Shown here: in pieces, positions 32,572 to 44,163 of the stretch
How positions within the stretch are numbered: the stretch's first letter is position 1
How the letters are laid out: every line of letters begins with the position of its first letter
Assembly: GCA_025602915.1 (NCBI GenBank)
Contig: JAHLJZ010000011.1
Location: forward strand, 124,001 to 188,000
Length of the DNA stretch: 64,000 nucleotides
DNA from: Paraphysoderma sedebokerense
Taxonomy: Eukaryota; Blastocladiomycota; Physodermatomycetes; Physodermatales; Physodermataceae
Reading direction: 5' to 3'
Notes under the pieces: model-generated
Told to the model about the DNA's origin: nothing
Databases searched by the model: none
The model's input: only the letters and a program-made list of their open reading frames with translations
Program-made: the position numbers and the translations under genes

Positions 32572-34035
32572 CTACATCCAGTCGCAAACGTAAACTGGGT
32601 CTCGGTTCAAATCTTTGAAGTCATTCACATATTGTCTGTATCGAATTGCGTCCAATCCTGCTATACTTTTGGGTGTGATTCCATTTTCGGCAAGAAATTT
32701 GAGGTCTGGTGGATCCTTGATAGAGTTTACAATACTAACTAGTAAGCTACCGAGACTCTCGGGGATATTCTCGTTTAATGTTGCACTATGAATGAACGAG
32801 CATGCAATTAATCAAGGATGAAAGTGAGATCGAAATTCGAGTTGGAGTTCTGTGAAAGTAAGACTTCAATAGATGAACAAAGTTATACCTGACTTCGTGA
32901 TACTCCACATTTAGTCCTTCAGCCCAATTCATCGCTTCGTCGGTTGACACTTCTCTGGTCTTCGGTTTCAATTGGGATCCTCCATTTACCTCTTCGGGTT
33001 GAACGTCGTCAATGTCGGTTTTATTGCCGATGATAATCGCCGGTTTCGAGACCGCTCCATCAGAAAGTATTCCGCATGCCTTCATCCATTTTGATAAATT
33101 GCAAAACGATTGACGATTCGTTACTATGATTGGCAAAATAACGATCAATGAATTTTTTCTCTTCTGCAATTGAAATAAAAATATGCGGTTCAAGCCGAAG
33201 CACTTCATCTTCATTCAATACATACCGTCAAACACAAAAACATATCCGGCAGCATTACCACACAACTTTGTTGTTAAAGACAACTTACTTTCCTGACCTG
33301 GGGTATCCCACCATTCCACTTCAATGATATTTCCCTGAAGCACGTATGTTTTTGTCTGAATAGTATGTTTATCAGTTAATTTTTAGTCTAAGTGCAATTG
33401 ACTGAAAGACTGGGCGAATACAGAGAAAATGACATTATCCGTACTTTGAACGCGATTCGAAGTGGGGAATTTGTTGGGATTTGTTGCTGCGTATCTGTCA
33501 ATCGAGGATCCCCTATTAAATAAGAAAAAAATGGACAAACATAAATGATTCGGACGTAGATTCATACAATTAAATTGCTAATAACGCCTGGGTATGGGAC
33601 CGACGTCGGTCGACGAGCCTGGCGACACAGGCTGGATGAACGATCTCAATTGACATCCGATATAAACAACCGATCAATTGATACTTTCATATTCGAGAAA
33701 ATGATAATCAACTTACCGCATTCTCTCTCAATTAAGCATGACTTTCCTACGCCGACATCACCCAAAATACAAATCCTAAATGTATAGTCTACCTCTCCTT
33801 CGTCTTCTTTTGTCTTCCTCCGTTTTAAGGACTTCCCCCGCTGTATTCCCATTGTTGAAGCTGTGTAAGCGGTATTGGTAGTGGCTGTGCTATAAACACT
33901 TGCGCTGATTGATTTCTGGGAGCCATAGGACGACGGTAGAAAATCTGATCTGGTGTGCGATGCCATCATTTTTCCCATCCGGTTGTTACGGTATAGGGAA
34001 TCAACAGACATGACGGAGGAGAACTTGGATGTCAT
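32572..34035 (-). CDS. Rab-like small GTPase with N-terminal extension
   Basis: Five exons (33717-34035, 33445-33512, 33226-33355, 32889-33123, 32572-32785) join in phase to 321 aa. After about 85 disordered Ser-rich residues comes a P-loop GDVGVGKSCL, a switch I Thr in QQQIPTNSPL, the switch II WWDTPGQE, the G4 motif IGNKTDIDD and a G5-like EVSAT. The core FVFDVTNRQSFCNLSKWM is closest to Rab/Rab-like proteins and recalls IFT27, which would suit a flagellated cell, but I cannot fix the subfamily. Between G4 and G5 is an insert (QPEEVNGGSQLKPKTREV). The extreme C terminus is CDWM, which could serve as a CaaX prenyl site. Pro follows the switch II Thr in place of the usual Ala (DTPGQE), which might affect hydrolysis. 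Confidence 0.75.
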
Positions 34036-34381
34036 CTTCAGAGTACTATCAGTGAATACTTTGTATCTAGCATATCAGCAATCTGACGTAAAGAGTGCAG
34101 GACGCGAGCTCTTTAAGCTGATCTCTGATCGCCACCTGAAGGAACTCGAAATAACCCATAAATACGACCGAGAGGCAACATTGTAAAATATATTTAGACT
34201 CATAATATCCACCGATTATCATTGAGATGTGCGTTTCTGTTTACTATACTAGAGTACGGTGTATTTATCGGCCGACTTCATCTTCCAACAATGAAATTTT
34301 TGGTCAATCGGCGACTATCAAATCCGGTTTTCTCTACTCGGTATTCCCGCGGCATTATCAGCCCTGTTGACCGCAAACGTC

Positions 34382-36507
34382 TCATTTTCGCTCTCTCAGC
34401 GAGTTATACAATCCTAAAACCTCCCTTCCACTCTCACTATCCACTTTTTTTAATCCATTCATTCCTTTGGCAGCATCATTCCTACACTGTTCTAGCTCTC
34501 TCAGATAGTTCTCGTTGATATCTCCAGTAACATACACTCCAGTAAAGACACTGGAATCAAAGTCTTCGATCTTCTTGTTAAATTTCCGGCATGACTCGAT
34601 TAAATCTGGGAGAGATTGATAAATAATGCAATCTGCATTTATGTATTCGGATATCTCGGCCTCGGTTCGATTATGGGCAACCAATTCAGAGGAAGTCGGC
34701 ATGTCAATGCCATAAACGTTGGGGTACCTATTAAAGGAATAGAACATTTCGTGTTATTATTGCGACGAGATTTAGGACCAGAAACACAGTCATTTAGAAA
34801 ATATTTCGAATACGATACCTGATAGGTGGGGCACAACTAGCAAAGTATACTTTGTTTGCGCCGGCCTCTCTCGCCATTTGCACAATTTCCCGTGAAGTCG
34901 TCCCACGGACAATGGAATCTATTCAATGGAACTCGTAAGTTCAAGTATATGTCTTGATCGGAAAAGCAATTGACCATACCATCAACTAGTAGAATATTTT
35001 TACCAGAAAATTCGAGCGACATAGGGTTAAGCTTCCGCCTGACTGACTTGGCCCTGTGTGAATAAGTACCAAAGTTAGCGAAACCAGTGTTGTCAAGGAG
35101 GCAACGACAATAGAGAGGCATACCTTAGCGATTGTCCTGGCATAATAAATGTTCGTCCAACATAACGATTCTTAATAAAACCTTCTCTATATACAATACC
35201 TAATTTATAACTTAATTGCAAAGCAGCCACTCTACTAGTATCCGGCACTGGAATTACCACGTCTACATCCATGTCTTTGCCCAACTTCTTGATCACCTGA
35301 TCCGCCAAAGCTTCCCCCATAGCCAAACGAGCCTTGTACACCGATATACCGTCTATTATAGAATCCGGACGTGCGAAGTACACATACTCAAAAAGACAGG
35401 GTTTGTGGACAGCTGGAGGGATACATTGTCGTCGGTGAAGTTTTTGGAAATGACGTGTGATAATTATGGCCTCTCCTATAATGGTATGAATGAGTACAAA
35501 ATATTCTGCCAAAAGAACTAGTTCCAATATCATACCTGGAAGTAGGTCGACTATGTTCTTATACCCTAACGCATCCAACGCTACGCTCTCGCTGGCAATC
35601 ATCCAATCTCTACCGTACGCAGTTTCCCTGTAGCCATACACACAGGGCCTGATACCATTGGGATCTCTGAATGCAACAATTCCGAAACCAGCGATCATCG
35701 CAACACAGGCGTATGCGCCACGAACTTGAGAGTAAAGAGCGGTGATAGCGTTGAAGATATCTTCCTCATTGACTCTAATGAAGCGTTTGGTTATCAAAGG
35801 CGAATCAGTGGCGCCATGAAGGCACAAAAACGAGCGCATACCTGAATTTTCCTGTTTGTTGTAGATTGTTAGCAAAAATATTCAATAATAATTCAGAATC
35901 GGATTCTGTGTTAATGTGCCGGTGTGCTTCTGCGTCCAAAAATGCGCGAAGTTGTGGTGCGTTTGTCAAATTTCCGTTCTAAATCCATCCATTCGATGTT
36001 AGAGTAACTGTAGACTGTGGAAGTTCGACACACATAACTGCAACGTACGTGAGCGAGAACCAACCCATATGGACTGTTCACGTAAAATGGCTGAGCTTCA
36101 GAATTGGATGAGGTGCCAGCCGTCGGATATCGTACTAATGGCATATCCAAAGTCAACACATATTCCAACAATGATGCAATGCGACAATTCATAGTGACGG
36201 GAACAAACCGTGTGCAACCCCCATTGGTCCCTCTAAATGGGACAATTGCTTTTCTGTAAACACATCTCTGACCATTCCATTGCCTTTACATTGATACAAT
36301 CTCCCTTTTGTGGCACATGTTACAATACCTGCAGCGTCCTGAAATGTGAAGAAGGAATACAACTGTAAGATAGAACCCCTGAATTTCAGAAATTTGACAT
36401 TGAACACAAACTTGGCCACGATGCTGCAAAACACCCAAAGATTCGTATAGTTCGGCAGACGAATTCGAATGAGGGTCTGCTAGTAGAATAGCTGATATTC
36501 CGCACAT
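34382..36507 (-). CDS. ADE4: Amidophosphoribosyltransferase (first step of de novo purine synthesis)
   Basis: Converts PRPP and glutamine to phosphoribosylamine in the cytosol (ADE4 in yeast, PPAT in animals, PurF in bacteria). Starts [12 protein letters not shown], with Cys2 as the N-terminal nucleophile of the glutaminase domain, then [58 protein letters not shown] and [19 protein letters not shown]. The transferase half has the PRPP loop [20 protein letters not shown] (its Asp pair is formed across a splice) and [16 protein letters not shown]. About nine introns. Family fit is complete, ending in a short Lys/Arg tail. Confidence 0.95.
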
Positions 36508-36589
36508 GGTAATGATCTCGATATCTGTATGGAGAGTTCAGCAGAGGTTAATGAAAACGAAACTTTTGCTTTTGTCACGTGATGATTGC

Positions 36590-36598
36590 CAGGCGGTG
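36590..36598 (+). repeat. Target-site duplication, left copy (CAGGCGGTG)
   Basis: Nine bases directly repeated at 37396-37404, immediately outside the inverted repeats of the transposon. Perfect match. Confidence 0.85.
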
Positions 36599-36657
36599 AT
36601 ACCCCCCAGTCGTGGCATCTTTTAGCGATCACGCGCAACCGCATGGCTCCTTTCACT
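36599..36657 (+). repeat. Left terminal inverted repeat, 59 bp
   Basis: Exact reverse complement of 37337-37395; similarity stops abruptly after this point. Confidence 0.9.
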
Positions 36658-36962
36658 CCCTTTTTTTCGCTAAGTCCTAAATGCCAAACACCAAGTTTTA
36701 TTCAATACCTCCAAGAGACCAACAGAGATGGTTTATAATATATTTTACCAGTATTTTAAATTAGGGTCATAATCTTTATAAGTTCGTGGTAGTTTCTTCC
36801 TGTTCTAGTATTTTTGGACACTTTTTACAATATCAGCAGTCTGTTGGAACTTTGATTTGATGAAAGCGAGGACATGTATGGAATAATTTCAGTTATTTAT
36901 TGAATTACCACACTCACATTCATCTGTACTTATCTCCTCTTTGAATCTCGGCGATAATTTTC

Positions 36963-37247
36963 TCAGGAGTTGCGCTGCCACGTTCTACCGTCTACGTGGA
37001 AGGAAAATGCGTAGCGTTTTCGGCAAACAGTGCGGTTGGAGCCTGTAACATTCCTAATGGTTTCTTTTACAAAATCTGCCACATCAGGGAGCATCAAAAC
37101 AGACAGCAGTGGTGGAAGGTTTTCGTCAGAGGGTTGATCCACACGCTTGCATGAACAGCATACATTGAGCCGTCTATTTTTCAATTTGCTGAGAGGGAAC
37201 TCCTCTAAGGGTTTGTTCTTTCGGCATTTAGAGCAAAATTGATGCAT
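36963..37247 (-). CDS. Small zinc-ribbon protein inside the transposon
   Basis: 94 aa from ATG at 37247. It starts MHQFCSKCRKNKPLEEF and goes on to LNVCCSCKRVD, so Cys5, Cys8, Cys30 or 31 and Cys33 form a CxxC-x(n)-CxxC ribbon of the kind often seen with nucleases and phage or mobile proteins (the K-P-L-E-E-F pattern between the pairs is typical). The second half, with IRNVTGSNRTVCRKRYAFSF, is basic and without known fold. It is the only reading frame of size in the element. It might be a DNA-binding accessory protein, a captured host gene piece, or a remnant of a longer transposase. No donor gene is visible in this window. Confidence 0.6.
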   Translation of the reverse strand: MHQFCSKCRKNKPLEEFPLSKLKNRRLNVCCSCKRVDQPSDENLPPLLSVLMLPDVADFVKETIRNVTGSNRTVCRKRYAFSFHVDGRTWQRNS

Positions 37248-37336
37248 GAAGATATTGAGGAATGGATATGTAGTGAGTCATGAAATCTTTGGTTAAATGC
37301 TGTTTATTTATTGCGAAACTTCGCGACTCGAGACGA

Positions 37337-37395
37337 AGTGAAAGGAGCCATGCGGTTGCGCGTGATCGCTAAAAGATGCCACGACTGGGGGGTAT
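37337..37395 (-). repeat. Right terminal inverted repeat, 59 bp
   Basis: Ends in GACTGGGGGGTAT at the element edge; perfect inverse of the left repeat. Confidence 0.9.
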
Positions 37396-37404
37396 CAGGC
37401 GGTG
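37396..37404 (+). repeat. Target-site duplication, right copy (CAGGCGGTG)
   Basis: Same nine bases as 36590-36598, directly after the right inverted repeat. Confidence 0.85.
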
Positions 37405-37886
37405 ACTGTTCCCGCCATTTCATCCGCCGGGAGCGGAACTGATGCCAGGCAAGATCAGGGAAGAGCCGACGATAGAAGAAAGCAATCTCTATTATACACC
37501 TGCTTGATTACCTAGAAGCTCAATCCTCATGTTTGTATGGAAATTCCAACAGCAATCTGCGCAAAGTTGTTATTTATGGTCGTTGTGCCGCGTTCCCAAC
37601 TGAAGTCGCTGGCACCAAAATAGAAGCAAAGGCGTCGCCTGAAATCAATTTCGGCGTTTCGCCGCTGAAGAGCAGTCGTCGTGCCAAAACACAAGAATAG
37701 AGAAAACAAAAAGAAAACGGAATATGACCGTTCTGTTCCGTTGGATAATAAGGCTAAATCAATTGTTGTTTCATTTTGAAGAATGTCAATTTACAGTACA
37801 GTTTTAGTATATTACAAGAGATCGAGCTAATAAGCATCGAAACAAATCAAATATTCAGTGACACCCACTCACTACAAGCGAAAAAC
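37405..37886. other. Intergenic, no gene seen
   Basis: About 480 bp between the transposon and the 3' end of TAF1. A minus ORF at 37527-37709 has no recognisable features. Confidence 0.45.
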
Positions 37887-40800
37887 CTAATCCATAACGT
37901 TGATTTCATCCTCGGACATTGACATGTCCATTGTGACCGGATTCCGATTCGAGGTTGCAACGGGAACTCCATGGGGTGCACCTGCCTCTATATTTCCATT
38001 AGAAGTACCGTCGCCGGAATGAGCGTTTCCAATCGAGGGTGGGGTAATTGTAGAATTGGATTGTAGCGACTGAGATTGGAAATCTTGGGAAAGTGAAAAT
38101 GATGAAGGCGAAGCATTGGCGGTAGTGGGTTGTGTGGTCTTGGATAAACCGAAAGATAATATTAGCATAGAATAGAAAAGCCGACAGTAAGGGACAGACT
38201 TGGAAACCAACCAATTCTAACTCTTTCACTATTTCAGACTCTAATCTGGAAATGTACGACTCATTATCTTTTAATTCTCGGGCAACTTTTTCACCTATAC
38301 TCCGGGCAATACCCGTCAAATAATGATCTTGGCCGTTGTACGCCTCACAATTGGCAATGATAAGGTCAAATTCAGCAAGGAAGGACGCCGCAGTTCGATA
38401 CAGCAGATTTTTATTATCCTGGGACAGCAATGTGAGAAACTGATAAAAGCCGAAATGAAGAATATGAAGTGTTCACCTCCCGAATCATGGATAGGTCTTT
38501 TGGAGTTTTGATAAGGGTATAATAGTCAGGATGTTGTTTTATACTAACAGGCACACGGAATGGAAATGACTATAATGATAAAGATGATTAGCAATCTCAT
38601 GATCGGATGCACTTGTAAAAACAAGTCCAACCTCTGGCATTCCAATCACGTCAACTAGTATTTTTTCGAAATAGTCCGATAACTCAACATCGGCATGTCG
38701 CCTCCGTGAGCTTCGGACGGAAAAAGGCATACTGTATTCGAAGTCGTCGGTGTCGTCATCGTCTCGCTTACGCTTTCCAATAGGCGGAGTAGAACCGATC
38801 CTGTCATGAAAGTCAACACATGAAATAACGAGAATCAGCTTACACAAAAAACGCGAACCGCTGTAACACCGCTTTGTTGATTGAGATTTTTGTTCCTTCG
38901 ACTTTTACAGTTTCCTCAATTGGCACGTCGAGTAGTTGGAACTTAGGACAGACTTTATTCGTTTTAATGTGTCCTGGTTCACCACAAGCGCTACATTTAA
39001 GCTTCATTGAAAATGCAATAAGTTCTGGGCCACTATAAAACGTCCGAATAAAAATGGCTTACTTCTTTCCTCTTTTTGCCTTTTCCTGCATCTTTCGCCT
39101 CTCGAGCAGCTTTACGGGCGGCCTTCCTTTCCTGAGCTTCACGAAGTTTCCTGATTTGAGCTTCCAATTTTCTTTTACGCCGTTCATTTTCGTGAGCTTT
39201 ATCTGTGGGTTCGAACTGTTCGAGACTATCGGCGATGCCGCATAAATGGAATAACTGTTATCTTGAAATCAAAGTAGGTGAGTTCTACGGTAAGGAGTGA
39301 TACATACCCTGCCTCTTGCGTATCAATCAATTGCCTCTGGCGAACATAGGCATTAATGACCTTCGGATCACGAACAATTTCGGAACGCCATTCGGTTTGG
39401 CCGTTTTCGAACCTTATCTACAATGTTGATTAGACAACAATCATCAATTTCAACCGAGTGACACGGTAACACAGCATACCAATCGTTTTATGACCATATA
39501 TTTATTCTTCGATCCACCCGCACTAGCGGCGCTCCTAGAGCCCATACTGCCGTTCATAGAGCTGACATCATCGTCCCAGTCGGCGGTACGACTATGACTC
39601 GGACCAGACATCGGGGACATTACGCTAGTTGCCTGAGAGCCAGACTCGTCAATGTCATGAGATGCTTCAGTCTCGTCTTCAGTTACAGGAGGAGGAACAG
39701 GATCATTAAGAGATCGGAGCTGCGCATTCCATATCCGGTTTATCTACAGAAAATCGAAATGTTCAATTATCTACTATACAGTAACGAGAGAGCAAACTTT
39801 GAAAAGAAAACAAACTTCTTCACGGTACACTTCCCACTGCTCGTTGACATTCACCCTGGATCTTTCACCGTCCTTCATTCTATCTTCTTCAGTTTCTCCA
39901 GCTCTCAAAAACATACCCTTCATACTTCTTTTGACGAAACTGAAACCTTCACCGCGCCCTGTAGGATCACCAGCACCATGAACTTCAACCATGGCTTTTC
40001 CTTGTGACGCCATTAAAAAATGCCGGGAAGTCATCCAAGGCGCTAACTGTTGTTCCACTGATAGCAGAGAAGTATCTTCGACATCTGCATTGTCTGCAGC
40101 AGAATTGTCGGCGTAACCAGCATCGGAAAGTTGCTGTTGCCCAGCTTTCATCGCTTCATAGAGGCAGACCTGTAACAGCACTTGAGTATTGTCAATTTTA
40201 AGAATTCAAAAAGGAGAGTGAACTTACCATTTCGGGAGTTACAAGACCTCTTAATTCCTCTTCACTAAGCAATTTCTGATTTCCTTTCAATTTCCACAAC
40301 CCAGTACTTTGATTCTTCTTCCAGGCCTCCATAAACTCTTTAATCCTCTGTCGCAGTTGAATTTCAGTTTGGTAGTTAAACGATTTATGTAGAGTTTTAA
40401 AATTCAATTTTTCTTTTTTCGGATCCTGATTGATTAATCGGATGGCTTGAACCTTATGGCGAACAAAAAACTATTTAGTCTTGTATGACGATATTTTGCG
40501 TAATGTAAATAACTAAGAAACCTTGATCCGATTCCTTTCTATTTCCTTATTCAACCTCGCTTGTGGTCTGGGAATCTCAACCATAGGGAATACCTGACCG
40601 ACTACAAACAATGCCGGGATCTCTCTCACGAAATATTTGACTTCATTTCCCAGCTTCCACTTGATCAAAAGATAATCGGTCGTCTTCGCCTCATGTTGAA
40701 ATATCGGGGCACGAAATAGATTGTTGTACAGGGTCTGAATTGTTTGTCCTGGAGCGACATCTCCGAATCCGAGAAACGGCGAGGCATCAGTAGGAGTAAG

Positions 40801-43029
40801 AACGAAAGGAGTGCCTTGGGTCTTAGTCTGTACAAAGAGGCTCAGCATGGAACAATAACTAAAAATAAGGGAAAATAACACCAACTTCTCCCAAAGATGT
40901 ATCGTTGTCACTTTTCTTTCGGTAGTAATTATATATTAAACTAGCCATGCCAGGCTTCGACATAACGGGAGGAAACTCTTCCTGTGTCGGCAATTGCAGA
41001 GGATCAATATAGTCAATGCCGGAATCTACAACATAAAACAATACCAATGCAGAAGAATTACCGAGAACTCAGCCAACACAAATCCAGCCGTGTCTCTTAA
41101 GGTGAGGTCTCTAACGTGCTTCATGAGTTCACTCGGATCCTTTCCTTTTATCTTCTTCTTTTTCAACAACTTCGTTTTAGATATAGTTATTGTTTCCCCT
41201 GTAGAAAATCTAATGTGCGGTCGATGAAATCGGCGGAGATCAGATTTGGTAAGGTATGTTTTATACTATACATGGAGTCAAAATGACAGTTAAGAAGATG
41301 TAAGGCTTAACAAGCACAGAAAGATGTGGACATACCAAGGAGCGGGCAAGTCGCACAGCAGGTACTGCATGCTGTAATGCAAGACTACCCAATGTTTTAG
41401 ACACTGTGGTTGCTTTATCCGCATAGACATGGTCATAATAATTGTCATTGGATAAATTAAACCTGTCAAAATCAACATTTTCGGAAACGGACGCTCTCCG
41501 AAACTTGAAGGCCGTTGCATTCTCTGTTAAGCCGAGAGTGAGCAATTCTTCGGGTTCATCAATCCGAACGAGAAGGAACGAAGCCAAGCAAACCTTCCTG
41601 GTCCACGAATTTGGCTAAATCAAACTGTAAGAACGGATCATTCATGTCTAGCTCCACTACTTGATCATCTGAAATGTTAGTTGGTCGATCGTCCCACATA
41701 ATAGAATCGGTCCAAGACCCAAATTCCAACTCGTAATTTTTGACGGGGAATATAGAAGTTTCTGTTTTCTCTTCATTTTGTGGAATATGTCTAAAAGTTA
41801 AAATCTAACTATTTAGAAAAGCAAACCAGGGTAATCAGACACTGAAGACAAAACACTATACCTGAGTCCATCTGGAAACTGGTATTTCTCCGAAATTAGT
41901 GAATCAATCGGTGCGTCGGGTAGCGTATCGCTGTCCCAAACAATCTTATCTTCCCAATTCTCCAACACCACCGGAAAGTATTCACTTGGAGATTCCGGTA
42001 AATATCGTTCAACTAGGATCAGTTTCTATGGAGAGATGTCTTCGTAAATGTCCATACCGCCAAATTTCAAAGCCCGCGGAGAACATACTTTGATAGTGTC
42101 ATCACGATCGTCCCAGGACTCAATGTAATCCATTAGATCGGCAGGCAATACACCCAGAATTAAAAGTTTTTGGGCCAAGACTTCCAAAATTTGTGAGGTG
42201 GCCGGTACCCCTCTGACAGAGTCTGGCAGACTGCTATCAAAGAGAGACCGTGTATCTTGGACTGTAGTGAAATGTTTCTTTGCAACTAGCATTAAAATAA
42301 ATGTTAACAAATCAGTAATTGATTCCATTTCCAATAAGCTGATTTACTTTGAACTGAAACATCTGACTGGGGAGGGTTCCGTAATCCAACGGTCGGCATA
42401 AACAAATCTGAGAAGTTCAGAATTTTGTTTCGTTCGAACGATGGGAAAATAGCTTGCAGCTCATCCGGCAACTCGCCGATTCGAATTTGCATGGATGACG
42501 GTGTTAAGTTTGAAATTCTGTCACGATTCGAAGGAAATGAAGATTTATATGGTGTCTGATGAGATGTGGTAATCGCGGCCCCTCGTACAATCGGTGCAGG
42601 AACTTTGAATGTGGACGGTAAAGTACTATTGGCAACAGCTTGCTCAATCAGAAAGTCTTCCTCGTCCGTAGTTTCATCCACCCCAACACTCGGCCGTCTA
42701 TCTTTCTTAATAACACTCTCCGCTCCAGTGAAATCGTCGTCCGCGACTTCCTGAATATCCGAGAAGTCCACCGCATTTGAGGCATGCTGTGTTGTGGAAG
42801 ATGAAGTAGTCGAGCTGGACTCTCGATCGTTTAATACAGCGAGATCAAGACCTAGAGAGGATAAGTTTGCGCCGGCAAGTGTCTCTTTGATTTCCTATCG
42901 GCCGACCGGATTAATGGCAGGGAGCAGTGACATGGATTGACAACAGAGCATTACCTCATCAAAGAAATCGTCGTCAATGTTCCCTTCCTCATTGACATTG
43001 CCAAACAAAAATCCCCCAAGAAATGACAT
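37887..43029 (-). CDS. TAF1: TFIID subunit 1 (TAF1) with C-terminal bromodomain
   Basis: Largest TFIID subunit, a scaffold that binds TBP, TAF7 and promoter DNA. The ATG at 43029 opens MSFLGGFLFGNVNEEGNIDD, then FPSFERNKILNFSDLFM and blocks WEDKIVWDSD and WTDSIMWDDRP. The central TAF1 domain (DUF3591) includes FKFRRASVSENVDFDRFNLS, FHRPHIRF, the winged-helix part and FLTPTDASPFLGFGDV. A zinc knuckle LKCSACGEPGHIKTNKVCPKF lies at about 38940-39010. The C terminus carries one bromodomain (38220-38710) with SFPFRVPVSIKQHPDYYTLI and the acetyl-lysine Asn region IIANCEAYNGQDHY. About 15-18 exons. Yeast Taf1 has no bromodomain and relies on Bdf1, whereas animals have two, so one here is of interest. 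The last exon is Ser/Asn-rich. Confidence 0.93.
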
Positions 43030-43684
43030 TGGTGGATTTGTGGATAAAGTCTGGTCTTTGTCTTATTTCGCTACATACGACGTTCACCAGGTTCACTGGT
43101 TGCCGGTGAACGGCAAGGCCGAAACATTGAAGAGTGCAATTGAGCAATGATAATGGCAATACTGGAAAGAGTCTACAAATTCTATTGATATCATTTGCTA
43201 ACAACGTCAATGGCTTTGTTCAGTTAAGATTGTCTTTCCAATTGGCACCAGACGGAACGTATAAATTATTTTACCGAAAGGCAATCGACCGAGTCTTGAA
43301 GCGTATTCTGCAAATAATTAAATGAGCCCTGTTTCTTGACATATGATGTGGGGTTCTTCAAATAGAGCTGGTACCTCATTGTGTCACAATATAAGTATTT
43401 AGGAAGTTAAAACCGGTTTGATAGAGTCAATTATATATTCATTACATGATTGTAACTAGCCATGAACGAGCATTTCCAGTCAGGTAACTAGAAACAGACA
43501 AGTGGCACTGACAAGAACTTTGGGCTTGGAGGCAAAGAAAAGCCATTTCTGTAAAGCAGTGCACTCGGATTGTAACAAAAGCCAGCGTTGGCACAGTATT
43601 GCTTGATTCCAGTTGCGTAATTTTCGATAATTGACTTTGAGATGGTTCCATTCATACTTCGCCAGCTTAAAGCCTACGGAGAAT
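43030..43684. other. Intergenic, no convincing gene
   Basis: 655 bp upstream of TAF1. A plus ORF at 43134-43325 and two overlapping minus ORFs at 43442-43701 have no known features; the latter lie partly antisense to the first exon of the proposed small gene at 43685. Confidence 0.4.
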
Positions 43685-44163
43685 ATGTCGTATCCGTACA
43701 TAGCTGGCCCTATAAAGATTTGCCAAGGTACTTTTAATGACTAAAGAAGATTTGAATAGTAAAATCAGTAAAATCAATTTTCCGGTCAACCTATTACTTA
43801 TCGCTTACCCGGCCACGCAGTTTCATTAATGATGAAAATTTTGACTTATTTATTTTTCGCAATCGCAACTTTTGGCGTAATATACCTCATAATATGAAAC
43901 ATTTGTTATGTCAATTTTTTATTGATTTCATCGACAGAAAATACCGCTATAACAGTAGGTGCGCTGTATCCCATATTCAAACATGTCATCGCGATATTTC
44001 TGATTTGCGCAATGGTAAGTCACCATTCTTTCCAAACTCAAATAAGGAACCCCAATTTACTCATGATATGTCGTTTCTGTAGGTCTCTTGTCTGTACATG
44101 ATGCCTGAGCCGATTGAATTATTCAATATCGAGCCTACCGCCAAATATTCGTTACCTATTTAA
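43685..44163 (+). CDS. Possible small single-pass membrane protein
   Basis: Three exons that agree in phase and use GT-AG borders (43685-43727, 43938-44014, 44083-44163; the second intron has a perfect GTAAGT donor and CTGTAG acceptor) would give a 66-aa protein starting MSYPYIAGPIKICQENTAIT. One hydrophobic span of about 24 residues (VGALYPIFKHVIAIFLICAM) is followed by CLYMMPEPIELFNIE. This is the size of small subunits of respiratory, TOM or ER complexes, but no family is recognised. Too short to trust without transcript data. Confidence 0.4.

Larger units (their letters stand above)
36599..37395. mobile_element. Mutator-type (MULE-like) DNA transposon, 797 bp, non-autonomous
   Basis: Bounded by 59-bp terminal inverted repeats (36599-36657 and 37337-37395) that are identical in every base and start ATACCCCCCAGTCGTGGC, and flanked by a perfect 9-bp target duplication. 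Long TIRs with a 9-bp duplication are typical of Mutator-like elements; the terminal bases are not the CACTA or hAT kind. The inside is too short for a transposase and holds one ORF on the minus strand for a small zinc-ribbon protein. It lies 92 bp upstream of the ADE4 start. Perfect ends imply a recent insertion. Confidence 0.8.

Noticed and set aside
36599-37395. The inverted repeats as arms of a simple hairpin or assembly fold-back
   Set aside because: The spacer is unique sequence of 679 bp and a perfect 9-bp direct repeat flanks the outer ends, which only transposition explains.
43442-43701. Two minus-strand ORFs of about 70 codons
   Set aside because: They overlap each other in different frames and are antisense to the proposed small gene; no features.
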